Of a stretch of DNA of 64,000 bases, positions 49,273 through 62,900 are shown piece after piece. The stretch is taken from NCBI GenBank assembly GCA_016584305.1, contig JACEEZ010020941.1, positions 119,648 to 183,647 on the forward strand. Reading direction: 5' to 3'. Numbering within the stretch: the first letter of the stretch is position 1; every line of letters begins with the position of its first letter. A model generated the notes under the pieces. It worked only from the letters and a program-made list of their open reading frames with translations. It was not told the DNA's origin and did no database searches. This DNA is from Chionoecetes opilio (lineage: Eukaryota; Arthropoda; Malacostraca; Decapoda; Majidae). A program made the translations under genes and the position numbers.

Positions 49273-49524
49273 TATTATTTTATTAAAATAATGTGAATTA
49301 CGGTAAGTGATTTCAGTAGAAAGTATCTGTGTTTTTACCAAGGCAGGGGTCAGCCTACCATCAATCATTACCCGCGCTAACAACGTCCCGTACACCACAG
49401 GATTTAAGGTTCACATTTTATACTGGGCGTATAAGACGACCCCCAATTTTCTTGGCTATTTTTTAAGGTTAAAAGGTTGTCATATTAATCAATTAAAAGC
49501 TTATATGCAGCCATATACGGTAAA

Positions 49525-50780
49525 CCTTTTTGATTGCCTGATGATCCCACACAAAACTATTCTGCAACGCCATAGTTGGGACCCTTTGATCATCAAAGTT
49601 TGATGTACCAACTCAGATCTGCAATTGTTGGCTGATAAATTTGTTCGGAAAGTTCTGTAGTGTTGATGATGTTAAGTGCAACCAAACATTTTATTCTAGA
49701 TAAAAAAAATCTACCCATAATCGCAATGTTACTGACAGTACCAACCTTACAGAGCTACAAGTTTAAGGCTATGGATACCCTTATGATTTACTGTAAACAT
49801 TCAGCAACTGTATTAGTATATCTCAAGAAAGTTAGATACAATATAAAATAAGAATGGATAAATATGTTAGAAAATTGTGCAGTATAATGTCAAAATACAT
49901 ACACTAAGTTTATGAAACCATGAAGTGGTTAATGAGAACAATATCACAATAAATTCATTACCACCATTACCCCATTTCTCATACAGAGCAGGGGGCAGAG
50001 ACCCAGCAAATATTACAAATGTGGCGCCCCCTGCTGTAGTGAGGTAAGCGACACTTATAAAACCAAGAAAACAACGTTTGAAGTTGAGAGGCCCCGAGCA
50101 AACATGGATTCTGTACCTCACTCCCGCTCTGAGCGGGAACGATGCAAAGAGCACGGCACAGAGCCTACCTCACTTCAGAAAGCCGGGAGGCTGCTCGGTG
50201 CTCCAACTGCATTGACTGAGAGGATCGTGACGTAGAAAAAAATGCTTCGAACTCATTGACCCAGCATCTCTCTATGTCGCTTATACTGCTTCACCACGGA
50301 AATTGCCGATGCGTGATAAATCGCAGGAAATTCCAAAGTTATGTGTGGGAGTTTCGACTTTATGGATACTTCCCATAGAATTCAGGCAATTTGGCTTTAC
50401 CTCGGATATGTAGGTAGAGACCTTGAGCTATACGTTGCAACCACCAACTCAATTTCTCAACTCGGTTGTGTCGTTTACCTCGCTTCAGCAGGGGACCACA
50501 AATGACAGTCAGAGGAACAAGGTCATTTACAAAGGGCGAGTCCCCTTGAAAAATGTCACTCTAAGTTTGAATGCAATGATCAACATATTACATATGAGAA
50601 TGGCTGGCTGGGGTCAGTGAGAGCTGTACATATTTTTCCATACAACTTTGATTGACATAAAGGCTTTGACCAATGGTAAGTCAATAGTCAGTAAATGTTC
50701 CATTGTATTTTGACTTTCCTTATGATGAACTAGTTATAACTGTCATAAAGGGTATAAATTAAACATCCAATTCATAGTTT
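49525..50780. other. 3' flank of DDHD1, nothing recognised
   Basis: No credible frame or repeat family. Part of it could be 3' UTR of the minus-strand DDHD1 gene, which cannot be decided from sequence alone. Confidence 0.4.
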
Positions 50781-50787
50781 TCCTGGA

Positions 50788-51178
50788 CTGTGGAGGATTT
50801 AGGGGATGCGGGGCCCTAGGCCACAGAAAGGTGAAAGAACCCCAACATTTTATCAAAGTCGATATTTTTTCGAATTATGACAATAAAAATCATCCGAACA
50901 AACCCTTGGCATGACTCCTGATGGAAAAGTAGCTCATACATACACCTTGAAGCATATATAAACTATGATAGGGTACAACTATCGATTTTTAATGTACACT
51001 TTATCATCTAAAAGTGGCGACAACTTCAATGGGGCCCCCGCTTAACTCAAGATTCGTTTTGTCCATTTTATGTTGCTCAACCACCAGCAGTCAACCCTGG
51101 CAAAAGCTGAGCGGGGATCCCCAGTCAGCGCGGGGCCCTTGGCCATGGCCTACTCGGCCCCCTCTAAATCCACCACTG
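50788..51178. mobile_element. hAT-type MITE, ends C(A/T)GTGGNGGATTTAG
   Basis: CTGTGGAGGATTTAGGGGAT at 50788 and the inverse of CAGTGGTGGATTTAGAGGG at 51178, with GGGGCCC close inside both. The flanking 8-mers TTCCTGGA and CTCCTGGT match at 6 of 8 positions, as for a decayed hAT duplication. Confidence 0.65.
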
Positions 51179-51398
51179 CTCCTGGTATTAGACTTAAGAC
51201 AAGAAAGACTGTCAATGCTAGCATATTTGTGCATATTCTTTTGTGACTATCGACATGAAGGAGCTGAAATTATCTTTAATTTCCTCCAGCTGTAATATGT
51301 GCAGCTTCAATAATGATTTAATTCCCCTTTGATCAACTTAACTATTCTTGAAGTCATCCTTTGTCCAATGGGAAGGGGCAGGAGGAGGCACCTGCCAG

Positions 51399-51583
51399 TC
51401 ATGGGCGACCGCACTCTGGCTTGTTGGCAGAGGTAGCTGGCTGTATGTCAGGGTACAGCACAGTCAGGATGAAGTGGGACACATCGTAATTAGTCCAGTA
51501 TGAGGTGTGGGAGGTGACGGCTGAAATGTAGCTGCTTTCCATGCTTCCCTCCCTCAACACAAAGTCCACTCGATCCATGAGAC
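51399..51583 (-). CDS. DDHD1: DDHD1 terminal exon
   Basis: The acceptor is CTTCTAG|GT, completing a split Gly codon. The stop TGA is at 51399-51401. It encodes the last 61 residues with DRVDFVLREG and AVTSHTSYW. The preceding intron is 7.8 kb and almost entirely transposon-derived. Confidence 0.93.
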
Positions 51584-54500
51584 CTAGAAGGAGTCCAGAA
51601 CTGCTTATCACAATGTTCATCACCACTTGCCTCTTCAGTTAAAAATAAAGAAGTCCTCAGAAGTATTGCTCATGGGTATCCAGTTTAACCCTCCCTATGT
51701 CAGCTACTTGAATACCCCCTACCATACTTCGCTGCCGGCCAATTTTAGAATTTCTACAAATGACCTAGATGGGTTCAGACACTTGCAAAACCATGGAAAA
51801 CAATCATAAAACAACTCACTGAAGCAGGGAAGGTAGAATATTCCACCACCTCTTGTCGAGTCTCGAGTCGGAAATGTTCTGATCAAATCACCAAGACGTA
51901 TCCGAGTTCAGCGACTTCTCGTAATTAACTTTGTTTGAATAGATAATTTCCCAAGACAGAATAAACCAATTGGTCTGAGACGCTCACACCATGATCACCA
52001 ATGTGGACATAGTTCATGGGCACAATGATGTGCAGGGGCGCTATAGGACACGTGAGTGAGTGGTGGATGTCAGGTAAACATATCTTCTTCTTTTTTTTCA
52101 CAAGACATTGTGTCTGGGACTGTCCTCGTGTCTATACACTATATAACAGCAATTTTTTCCACAAATGAGTTTCAAACACATACGTACAGGGGATTTATAT
52201 CACTAAACACAGGAACAAGTGTTGGAATTTACAGTAAAACCTCTATAAGTCGGAACAATAGGGGCTCCAGCCTTTTCCGACTTATATATAACGACTTATT
52301 CAAAAATTTACCTCCCCCATACAATAATTGTATACTATAAACACAAAAAATCAACACTCAGTCGTTTTAATGCAGCAGATGAGTCTTGTCCACAGAGGGA
52401 GGCTTTGTATGTGCACTATTTTTCTACCACTATATAAGTCACTCACTGATGGATTCTGTTGGGTCTACCGGAGCCATGCCCACCTTTAGCCCCTTCATTA
52501 CTGACTAAGCACCGCCCCCGCACACCATACCATACCCACCGAACCAAATTGTCCACATGCTGCGCGCAATTTCATGAAGGTAGTTTATATTCATCTTTAC
52601 ACTTATTTATTGGTTCATAAGGTTTTTTTACACGGTCAGTTACATTTTGGCCATGATGTGTTATTTTTACCACAGGCACCACTAAAAATATCCTCCCTGT
52701 GCCACCACGGGGGAGGGCCAACCATAAGAGCCCTCAAATGAGCCTCCAGGGCCTACCATCCGAGCCCTGGAGGTATATGCACCTACAGGTGCTATAGGCC
52801 GGAAAAAAAAAAAAAAAAATTAAGCAACAGACTTTTTAATAATGGTTTGGTCTACTTGTTCGATAGCAGATGGAGTCAGTTAAATCCAAAGTCCGTTACA
52901 TCAATCAATCAATCAATCATTGGGGGCATACGCCGGGGGACGCGTCGCCTCGCCCACCCTACGACGCCACTCCCGGGGGTCACCATGCGCGAGTTCCCAT
53001 GCAGGCTCCTTTCCCATACCAAGCAGCTCTCGACAAGAAACATCAACTTGCCCCAGCCACGAGCCTTGTGGGCGCCCCCTTGGCCTCCTCCACGCCGGAT
53101 TGTCTCTTACAGATACAACCCAATGGGAAGGATCGGTTTCAGGATAGCGTGCCACATGCCCACATAGCCGAAGTTGGCGCTGACAGACTATGCAGGTAAT
53201 AGGCCTCGATTCAGTCTCACGGTGCAATCGCTGATTTGACACGTAATCATCTCAGCGATACCCCATGATTCTGCGAAGACACTTATTACCAAAGGCATTG
53301 ATTCGTCTCTTCAAGTCACTATTTAGTGTCTATGTCTCACAACCATAGAGTAAGACAGGGATCACAAGCGATTTGAAGATCCGGATCTTTGTCCTCCTGC
53401 ACAGGTACCGACAACGCCAAATACTCCCGCTGAGCGAGTCCATAACACTGTGGGCTATGCCAATCCGCCGTAAGACTTCTTGACGTGACCCGCCGTCATT
53501 ATGGACTGCGCTACCAAGGTATGTAAAACTTTCCAAGATCTCAATGTCCTCGCCACATGCATGAACAGACTGTACTGCTTCATCTAGTAAGTCTCCAAAC
53601 ACCTGGACCTTGGTCTTGAGCCAGGAGACCTCAAGTCCCAAAGGCTTTGCCTCCTAGTACAGCGCCTCGAGAGCCATCACCAGGACCTCCAGCGACTCAG
53701 CAAAGATTACTGCATCATCGGCAAAAACAAGATCAGTGATCTTGGTGTTGACGACGGATGCTCCACAACCACTTTGATCTACAACCTTGACCAATACCCA
53801 GTCTATACAAGCATTGAAAAGTGATGGGGCAAGGACGCACCCTTGCCTCACTCCTGTATTCACAGGAAAGAAGCCGGATACACCTGCCCCACACTTCACA
53901 GCACTCTCAGTCCCAGAATACAGACCAGTTATCAAACCAATAGTCCTTGCTATCCCTCGAAGTCGCAGAAGATCCCAGAGTGACTCACGATGCACTGAGT
54001 CAAACGCCTTCTTGAGATCAACATAGGCTGCAAGCATCCCCTGTCGAAACTCACGTCGGTGTTCCAACAGGACACAAAGCGCTAGGATACGGTCCGTTGT
54101 TGACTTACCAGGCGTGAACCCAGACTGCTGAGGTCTCTGATGCTTCACCAGATGGCTGCGAATCCGTGTCAGCAATAGATGGGCAAGCACCTTGCCTGGT
54201 ACGCTAAGCAGTGTAATACCGCGGTAATTGTTGCAGTCCTGACGGTCCCCTTTCCCTTTCCAGATAGGGACGACCAGCCCCCTTTTCCAGTCAGGAGGAA
54301 TGGTACCTGATTGCCACACGGCAGTCAGGACAGCATGCAACCCGTGGATCATGGCCTCACCCCCAGCTTTGAGGAGCTCCGCACTGATATTACAAACACC
54401 AGCTGCCTTTCCACCCCTCAACTTTGCTACAGCCTCTCTGACTTCGTCAAGAGAGGGTGCGCTTTCGTCAATGGGAGGATCGGCATCCACTGCCTGTAAC

Positions 54501-56606
54501 CCAGTGGTGTGAAGCTGCTCAGTTGGAGGGTCCACCGTGAACAACTGCCCAAAGTACTCAGCCCAACGAGCCATCTGCCCATCTATGTCCGACACGAGGC
54601 GCCCATCTGCTGTTCGAATAGCACTCACCCGAGAAGGAGACTTGGAACGGAGCTTCTTCAGGGCTCGGTAGGCGGGTCGGAGGTCATTAGCGTTCAAATG
54701 ACCCTCGACATCCTCAGCAAGACTCCTGACATACCTCTCCTTGTCTCTCCCCAGGAGGGTTCTAGTCCGTTACATCGAGGTCCATTAAATCGAGGGTCGA
54801 GTGTATATGCATCCTTTTCCACCAGAAAAATCTTTTTGCATTATGTAGGTGTATGCACTTGTACAGTGCAGGCATATATATGTGCAAACGGTTACTTCAG
54901 GTCATCTGGCCACTTAGACGTGGCCTCCCCAACCCCCTAGCTTTTCCGGAAATCTGCCAGTGGAATCACTATTGCTAGCGAAAATCTGGGCAAAAACCTG
55001 GAAAAATCTTGAGCCAGAGCATTACTGTACTGGATTTGATATCAAACAGCACAAACTGCCCGCATGGAGGCCCCTTCATCAATCCTGGCAAGGAGGCGCA
55101 ACTTATCTTGCAGACTTTGAGTCTTACGTTTCATGGCCTTCCTGCTCTATGAAGCCTCGGGTGCAGGAGCAGACATAGTGAAGCTGGATACCAAGTCACG
55201 CAAACATCTAAAAATACTAATTTGTTTTCTTCAAAATTTGAAAATATTTTATATATGAATATTTGCTTGCCATTATGGTAAAAGGTAAAGTTGGGGGCAT
55301 ACGCTATGCTGCGCATGGCCATCGGTGCTCATCTCCGTGTCATTAGCCCTTTGAGCCTGTGGTGGGTGAGGACCCGTTACCCCAGGACACAGGGCTAGTG
55401 TAACAACCGCGTTACCACAGTTACCTTCCCCATGTTACTCCAGGTACCCATTTATCAACACCGAAAGAGAGGAAGAACAGCTGAGTTGGCTGGTCACCGA
55501 CTTGCCCTGGACCGTATTTGAACCAGGGCCCGCAGATTCGTAGCTAGGCACGCTAGCTTCTACACCACGGAGGTGACTACAGTAAAAGACTTATAACTCG
55601 GCACGATAGGGGCTCTGGCTCTTGCCGAGTTATTTAATGTGCCGAGTTATGCAATGTCCTCCTCTGATATGGGTTATAAAAAAAAAATAATAATAAAAAA
55701 AAAAAAAAAAAAATACAGTACTGTAAAAGCATAAAAACTACACTTACCAATGAACGTGTAGCAGCAGGCATGTAATTCAAGGAGAGGGGAGCCTTGTTGT
55801 AACATGTAGAAGATGTTAGGGGGACTCAGTCGCATTTTAACACTGGTATCACTTTAATCACTTTATAATCACAACTCTGTACTGTATTGTATACAGTACT
55901 GTACCTGTACAACTTAATTTTACATCACTTGAGCACTTGATTACTGCAACACTATGCCTTGTCCATTAACTCTACCTTCGACTGCGAGTGCATGGGAGGA
56001 CACAGGGGGCGGCATGAGCCTCTAATCACAGGCGTCACTATAAGAATCCTGCCTGCGCCACCACGGGCGAGGGCCAACCATCACAGCCCTCGAGTGAGCC
56101 TCCAGGGCCCACCCCTGGATCTCACTGCCTACACGCACTATAGGCATAGGTGTGTGTGTGCTTAGGGGGGAAAAAAATAATAAAAAAAAATAAAAAAAAT
56201 AAAATTCAGAGTTATAAGGGTTTTACTGTATTGCCATTATGACTTATCCGTAATTTCAACTTAACGAATACCGACTTATGGAGGTTTTACTATACAGGGA
56301 GGTTCCGTTATACAAGCATTCGATATACGAGAATCTGATGATACGAGATGTGTAAATTAGGGTCTATTTTCAATATACGAGATCGAAAATCCAATGCTAC
56401 GACATTCAAACTGGGGTGAGTAAAATTACCAAGTTATCTACTAAAGTAAATTACAAGTAATATTTATTAATATTTACTAAAATTATAAAGTCATTTACTG
56501 ACTACAGGAGAACCTCGTTTATCCGGCACCCACGGGGGGGGAGCGCATACCGGATAACTCATTTTGCCGTTGTTTTGAGAGTTACTCTTATGGAATCGCC
56601 CAAAAT

Positions 56607-56639
<33 letters not shown>

Positions 56640-56877
56640 CCCATCACAAGGAACCGGCCAAGGGCACAACAAAAATGGGTAACACAAAGGCCGCTTAGTT
56701 GCCAGTCCCTATAAAGAAGACAGTAAGAGAATAAAATAAAAAAGTGGGGTGAGCCAATTTAGTTCGGGAGGTGTCTTGTTACTCTTCTTTTGAAAAGATG
56801 TAAGTCATAGGAAAGTGGACAAATAGAAACAGGAAGAGAGTTCCAGAGTTTATCAGTAAAAGAAAAGAAAAGAAAAG

Positions 56878-56927
<50 letters not shown>

Positions 56928-59900
56928 TGGGTCGATTAGTGCCGTTGTTTTGAGGCTGCCGTTGTTTTGAATGCCGGTTAAACGAGGTTCTCCTGTATAT
57001 GATTTTACCTAAGGTTGTACGATATCAATCTGAAAATATGATAATTCTGGTGGCTCGGTACGACAATGTGGCCTACAAAAATTCACAACCCTGGGCGAGA
57101 AGGTAGCAACGGAGGTAGTATGGCCAGCAACAACCTGCTCTCGCACTACCTAGATACTACTTTCCCTAATGACAGAAGCTACAAAGCTCCCTCAATAGGT
57201 TGTAAACGAGTAGGAAGGTTGTGACTGGCTAAGGCGTCATCCGTCACCAGCCAATGACAAACAGTTTTTAAAACTTCTCGACCAATAACAAGCCAGCGAG
57301 ACATATTTCCAGGCAAGAATGGCATGCCAGACTGCCTCTCTCCGCCTTCTGTCCCCGTCATCTAAAACTAATTCTCGTTTTATTTTTAATGCTTGCGTTT
57401 TAAGTAGCTTTAATGTATCAGATAGTAAGATATATAAGTAAGGAGCCTGTGTTGCTAGTGTATTGGTGGTAGGTGTGTATGTGTGTTAAAATAGTGAATA
57501 TTTGTTATGGGTCAGCTCCGCGGCAAGAATTTCTCCGTCACTCACTGCCCCGCCAGCTCGGCCAGCAGTCACCTCATCATAACATCTTTAAATCACCCTT
57601 ATTTAAGGTGACACACGGTGCTACATTGATTTAGATAATGACACGTATACAGGGAGGTCCCGTTATACGAGCATTCGATATACGAGAATCCGATGATACG
57701 AGATGTGTAAATTAGGGTCTATTTTCAACATACGAGATCGAAAATCCAATGCTACGACATTCAAACTGGGGTGAGTAAAATTACCAAGTTATTTACTAAA
57801 GTAAATTACAAGTTATTTACTAAAGTAAATTACAAGTTATTTACTAAAATTATAAAGTCATTTACTGACTATATGATTTTACCTAAGGTTGTACGATAAT
57901 CAATCTGAAAATATGATAATTCTGGTGGCTCGGTACAACAATGTGGCCTACAAAAATTCACATCCCTTTTGGCAACACTGCAGGCGGACAACAACAACAC
58001 GCGCTTGCCAACCTATCTCGAGCCTTGTTTTAGCGTGAAAATACGTCAAAATGTACGACTTAAGTCATAGACGAGGTGAGTGAGAGGTGCAGGAAGATGT
58101 GCCGCGTGTGTGTGGATGTGTGGGGAGGGCGGGGAGGGTGTGAGAGGTGGAAATAGCCAGCTCTCTTGTGTCTCAGTTAGGGAAAACGTGAGGAAAAGTG
58201 AACGAAAGACTGAACGATGTACAATGATTCAGATGCGCAGAGACGAGTTTGTGGGCAGTGGAAGAGGTCTGCGCACTCCTCCCTTGTCCCTTACCTACCG
58301 TACCCTCTCGAGTATAGTGTATCACGCGGCGTCCCCAAGAGTACATACGTCTTTGTTGCTTGTATGTATTGTGCCTTGTGAGTCGATTTTAGTGATTTGC
58401 TGGTTTACTTAATGCGCTTATTGTGACTTATTTGTGCTCTGTCCTACTGTGCTGTCACACTCTTAATTCACTGTGTTTTGTGTGGTGGTGTGGTATATAG
58501 AGCCCTATATTTGAGAGTTTGAGAGTTTGTTGTGTTTGCTATAGTTTATTTAAGCTTGAAAAACGTGTCTTTTTTTTCTTTTAATTGATGGGGTCCTGGA
58601 ACCAAACCTATATTTTACCATTAGTTATGTATTTCTTTATACAAGATTTCGCTTTACGAGTATGCCAGGTGGAACCTAACTGCTCGTATCTTCGGGACCT
58701 CCCTGTATATGTAAACAGGCGTTAGAGACAAACTGTCGCTGGTCACTCAACGCTCGGCGTGGTTGGGGTGGGCCTGCCACATGCAAAACTTTATGCCCAT
58801 CCATTATCTTAGTATTATCACTGCATTTAGATTAATGCCGAATATTTTAATTTTAGAACGTTATTGTACATCACTGGCACTGCTCGCAGCAGAGGGTGTG
58901 AGCGTAGGTCGTACGGCATGGTTAAGCCATACTTGCAATACATATTTCTTCATTCAAACAACTGCCCATCACCCAACCATGTAGCATAGCAACTATAAAA
59001 AATACTGCCAGAATTCAAGAAACCACTACAAACAAAAATGAATAAAATTTATTGTTTCTTCACTTTTAGATGTTCTAAAGTTATGAAGTCTATAATCATA
59101 AGCACTTTTGTATACTCTTGTAATACAAATCTCATATTTAGTCATTTAGCTAAATGACATTTAAGACACATAAAAAAAGTAACAATTACCCACGCTATTT
59201 ATCAAGCATTACAATTTTGAGAATCTATAAAATTGCCTCTTCACTCCTCTCATTTTCAGATCCATATGCACTGACAATCTTGCATTTGGCGATAAATGCA
59301 TGGGGAATCATATGGGACCAATATTTACTATTGTGTCTAGACTTAACTTAATAAAAACTCACCTCTTCCTTCCTGCAGAACTGGTGCAACTTCTGGGATG
59401 CTAGAGCCACTGTCAAGCGACTTCTTGCTGCCTTTCATAAGTCCCCACAGGCTCCACGAGCTTGCTCCTCCTGAAAGATTGAAACATTAATTTGTGGAAG
59501 ATTCACAAATTCATACAGGCTTTCTCCAGTCACACACATATTTGCCCTCTTTTTCTTTCTAAAAACTAGTATACTGCTTAGTACATATAGCTATACATCA
59601 AACTAGCAATTTAGCACTAGTAGAGTCCAGTAGAGAACAGCACTAGTATATAGCTAATATACAGACTACAGCAAGTTTGGTAGGTGAAGCTCATCTTCAT
59701 GTTAATGTAGTTTTTCAATGTTTCATGTATCATCCTATCATTTCATGTGTCAATATCCCTCTGGAACTGACGACCCCATCGCCCACCACTGGCATGGTGC
59801 GAGCAGCCTTGTGTGTTGCTAGGATACACGGGGAAGAGGTTGGGGGCTGGGAATCTCACCTCCTCTATTTATTCCTGTAAAAGGTCACATAGCTTTGAAG

Positions 59901-62900
59901 CTGAGGCCTCTGTCTGCTAATAACCCTGTATAACTAATCAGGCATGTATAGCTGTTGAAAATTAGGATTTTCAATGGTATTTGAAGGAACATATAACCCA
60001 TTTGCTTTATTCTATGATGACGTATTTTGCTTTCCAAGGTAAAAAAAATTCTTCCTCCATAGGCCTATGCCACTCCAATCCTGTTTAGAGCAAGGAATCA
60101 GGCTGGTGGTTAGGATGAAGAAAGTCACCCCAGGGAAGTAACTAAGGCCTCATGTACCACTGAATTAATAAATCTACTGGTTGCATGGCTCCTGAACATA
60201 ATAATATTATTATGAACAATTCTCTCGCCAATCTCAGGCAACATAGGTACTGCAGCACAGGGCACAGAGTGACTAACCTTTCACTGGAGTGCTGGGGACT
60301 GAGGACACAGGTGTGTTAATTTCAGAGTCTGCTCTTGGCTTATCCTCAGCTTCTTTGCATTCCTTTTCCTTATCCCGTCCTGCTATTCCAATGGGCTCCA
60401 AAGGTATTTCATTGTAAGGCAACTTTTCAGCTGCATTGTATGAATGAATGAGGACCGGGGAAATATTGGAATATTCTGGGCAGAGGAGAGGCTCAATCCT
60501 GAAAAAAAAATCCAATACAAGTCAGGCACAGAAATGGAAGTTTGTATGAATATAATTAATACACTCAGTTGTTTATGACAATTTCTTATCTAATGGCAAG
60601 GGATTATGCACAAACTCCACATCGCTCACAGAACAACACAACTGCTGGTCTTCTGGTCCTGCATAATCACACATTATAATGCCCGAGTAATACAGCAGCA
60701 ACAATCATCAATATGTGACAAAACAATGAGTTTTAATACTGGCCTTTGCCTCAATATCCCATATGTGCATGGACCTTAGGTACGTACTTGTCACACCTAA
60801 TAAAGAGGATGTATTGTTACTGACCATGATAAACAACTACAAACGTTTAGTGATGCATACTTCAATAAATGTTTCACTGGCATGAAAGTTTTATAACTGA
60901 TATAAACATGAAACACTATACAAGTGAAACTGCTGCAGCATCATTAAAAAGTTAGAAATGTCATCCACCATTTAAGGGTTAAGGAACAATATCTCGCCTC
61001 CATTTTTCGGTAACACTGAACTGAAAACACTGCTGGATGTGTGTTTTGATAAGTCATTTTATCCTTCTACAAGTACAGCTGTAGCCAAAAATAAATTACC
61101 ACCATTACAGTACTTTGAAATTTTGTGCTCATCCATGTATTGTTATAGCCCTAAATAGCTCATCTTTCATCGCTCATGCACCCTTGCAGTACTTAAAACT
61201 TATTGCCTGTAAACATTTTGTAAATAATATGCTGTATGCAGTCATAAGTGTTATTAGTTGTTTATCCTGTAAGGAAGAATTATTATCATTAGTGTAAAAA
61301 GTGAGTATTGAAATGTGTTTAGTGAAAGTGAAACCAAGTGATAGCCAGTGATCAGTATTGAACTTGGTGGGTTGCCTTGGACACATCCTCCTTCTCACCT
61401 CCACACAGTGCTCGTTCCACCTCTTTGCCAGGGAGGGGTGGCTGGCCATAAAACATGCTTTCTTCTTACTAGCATTATGATCAGTCAGTACAACATAGGA
61501 TACTTGAATTGATCTCATCGTTTATTCAAAAGCCATGTTAATTCTAAATTTATTTATGCTTTTCAAAAAAGCATATCTTAAGCAGGATACTGATTTTCTA
61601 AAACTACATTTTTCCTATTTATAAAATTGCCCACAACACAGGCTACCATGCACACTTGATGCCCAGAACAGAAGGGATATAGACTGAGTCTGAGAATAGA
61701 AATGAGTGGATGGTTAGGGGGGGGGGGGGGGGGGGGGGGTCATTTAGGTTCGCAGCCTACTGGAAATACAGCACCCACTCTCGAGGTATTGCAGTATGTT
61801 TTTGATTGACAATATCTCCCCACTGTTTTCTGATGACCCTCCACCAAAACATTTATCAGCCAACTTATGTCCAAATCGTCGTACAAGCAGTTAGTCAGAC
61901 CCTAACCCAGTTGTAACTTGATCGGACTGTGTATATACATACCTGTATGCCACAGGATCAGCTGGATGGAAGATATTGAGCATGCGCTTGCACAGCTTCT
62001 GGGGAATGATGTCTGTAGTTTCACCTGAAGGTTTATTTCTTAGGGCTAAGAAGACTGCAAGCGGAGATCCCAAACAAAAGAAATTTTCGATCTGAAATGT
62101 ATGTCAACTGCAATTCAGTATGTGTCTATATCTTGGTACAAAAATTGGTAATAATCATTATCCTAACAGCCCTTCCCTCACCACATGAGTAACTAAGGAC
62201 ATTGCATTGACTTTACATTGAACATCCTACCTCTAATCAGCTCTATTGAGTATTGAGGTTCACATGCTTCTAAGGTACACAAGCTGGGCTGAAAGCTCTG
62301 CTAACATTTTTCTTCCTAAATGAGATCATGGCATAGGATATCAAACTTATGCTCCTCACATCCCAGAGATTGGTATACAATTATGTACAAGAAATTAGAG
62401 ATTGTGCAGAGTGAGTCGCATCATGAACCTTGAGGACATCATATATTTCACACCACAATGAAACTTGAATTTAAAGTCTAGACAACTTACTCTGTGTACT
62501 CACAAATGTGATTCAATGTTATGACACAGAAATCAGATGTGTATCCTACCTTGTGTGAGAGGTGATATATATGCAGGGAAGAAAATACAAACAAAGACAA
62601 CAACAACACAAATAAAGACTTGAGTGCTGCTTTCTTTAGTAACCTTTTCCTTTTTTTCTTGCCTGACGCGCATTTACCTCGAAGGTTGACCACAAACAAA
62701 TTCTTCAATTCCACCATATCCCCCATCATATATAAAACATCCATTCTTCTCTGACTACTCTCACTCATACATCCACCTCATCCTTGACCTGCTTATCATA
62801 TACTGAGTGTTTAAATGTCCTTAAATACAGCACCTTAATACAGCTACATTGCATTCACTTTCAACTGCATTTTATACATTCTTTTTCTTCTTCTTTCTGT

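Larger units (their letters stand above)
46127..49520. mobile_element. Outer TIR element, ends CCGTATATGGCTGC, TA target
   Basis: The left CCGTATATGGCTGCGTATAA (46127) and the inverse at 49520 (one mismatch in 20) are flanked by TA (46125-46126, 49521-49522). GTATAAGACGACCCCCAA occurs near both ends, at about 46161 and 49428. Without the inner element (46515-49272) only some 640 bp remain, the size of a MITE. Confidence 0.78.
52232..56292. mobile_element. Pogo/Tigger-like TIR element, host to a nested stack
   Basis: CAGTAAAACCTCTATAAGTC (52232) and the inverse of TAGTAAAACCTCCATAAGTC (56292) are flanked by TA (52230-52231, 56293-56294). Inside lie a SINE A, RTE copy 3, a SINE B and another TA element. 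The original element was probably under 1 kb and non-coding. Confidence 0.75.

Noticed and set aside
58080..58412. 110-codon frame in the CAGGGAGG element as a transposase
   Set aside because: It lacks a helix-turn-helix or DDE/D pattern and is not kept in the other copies.
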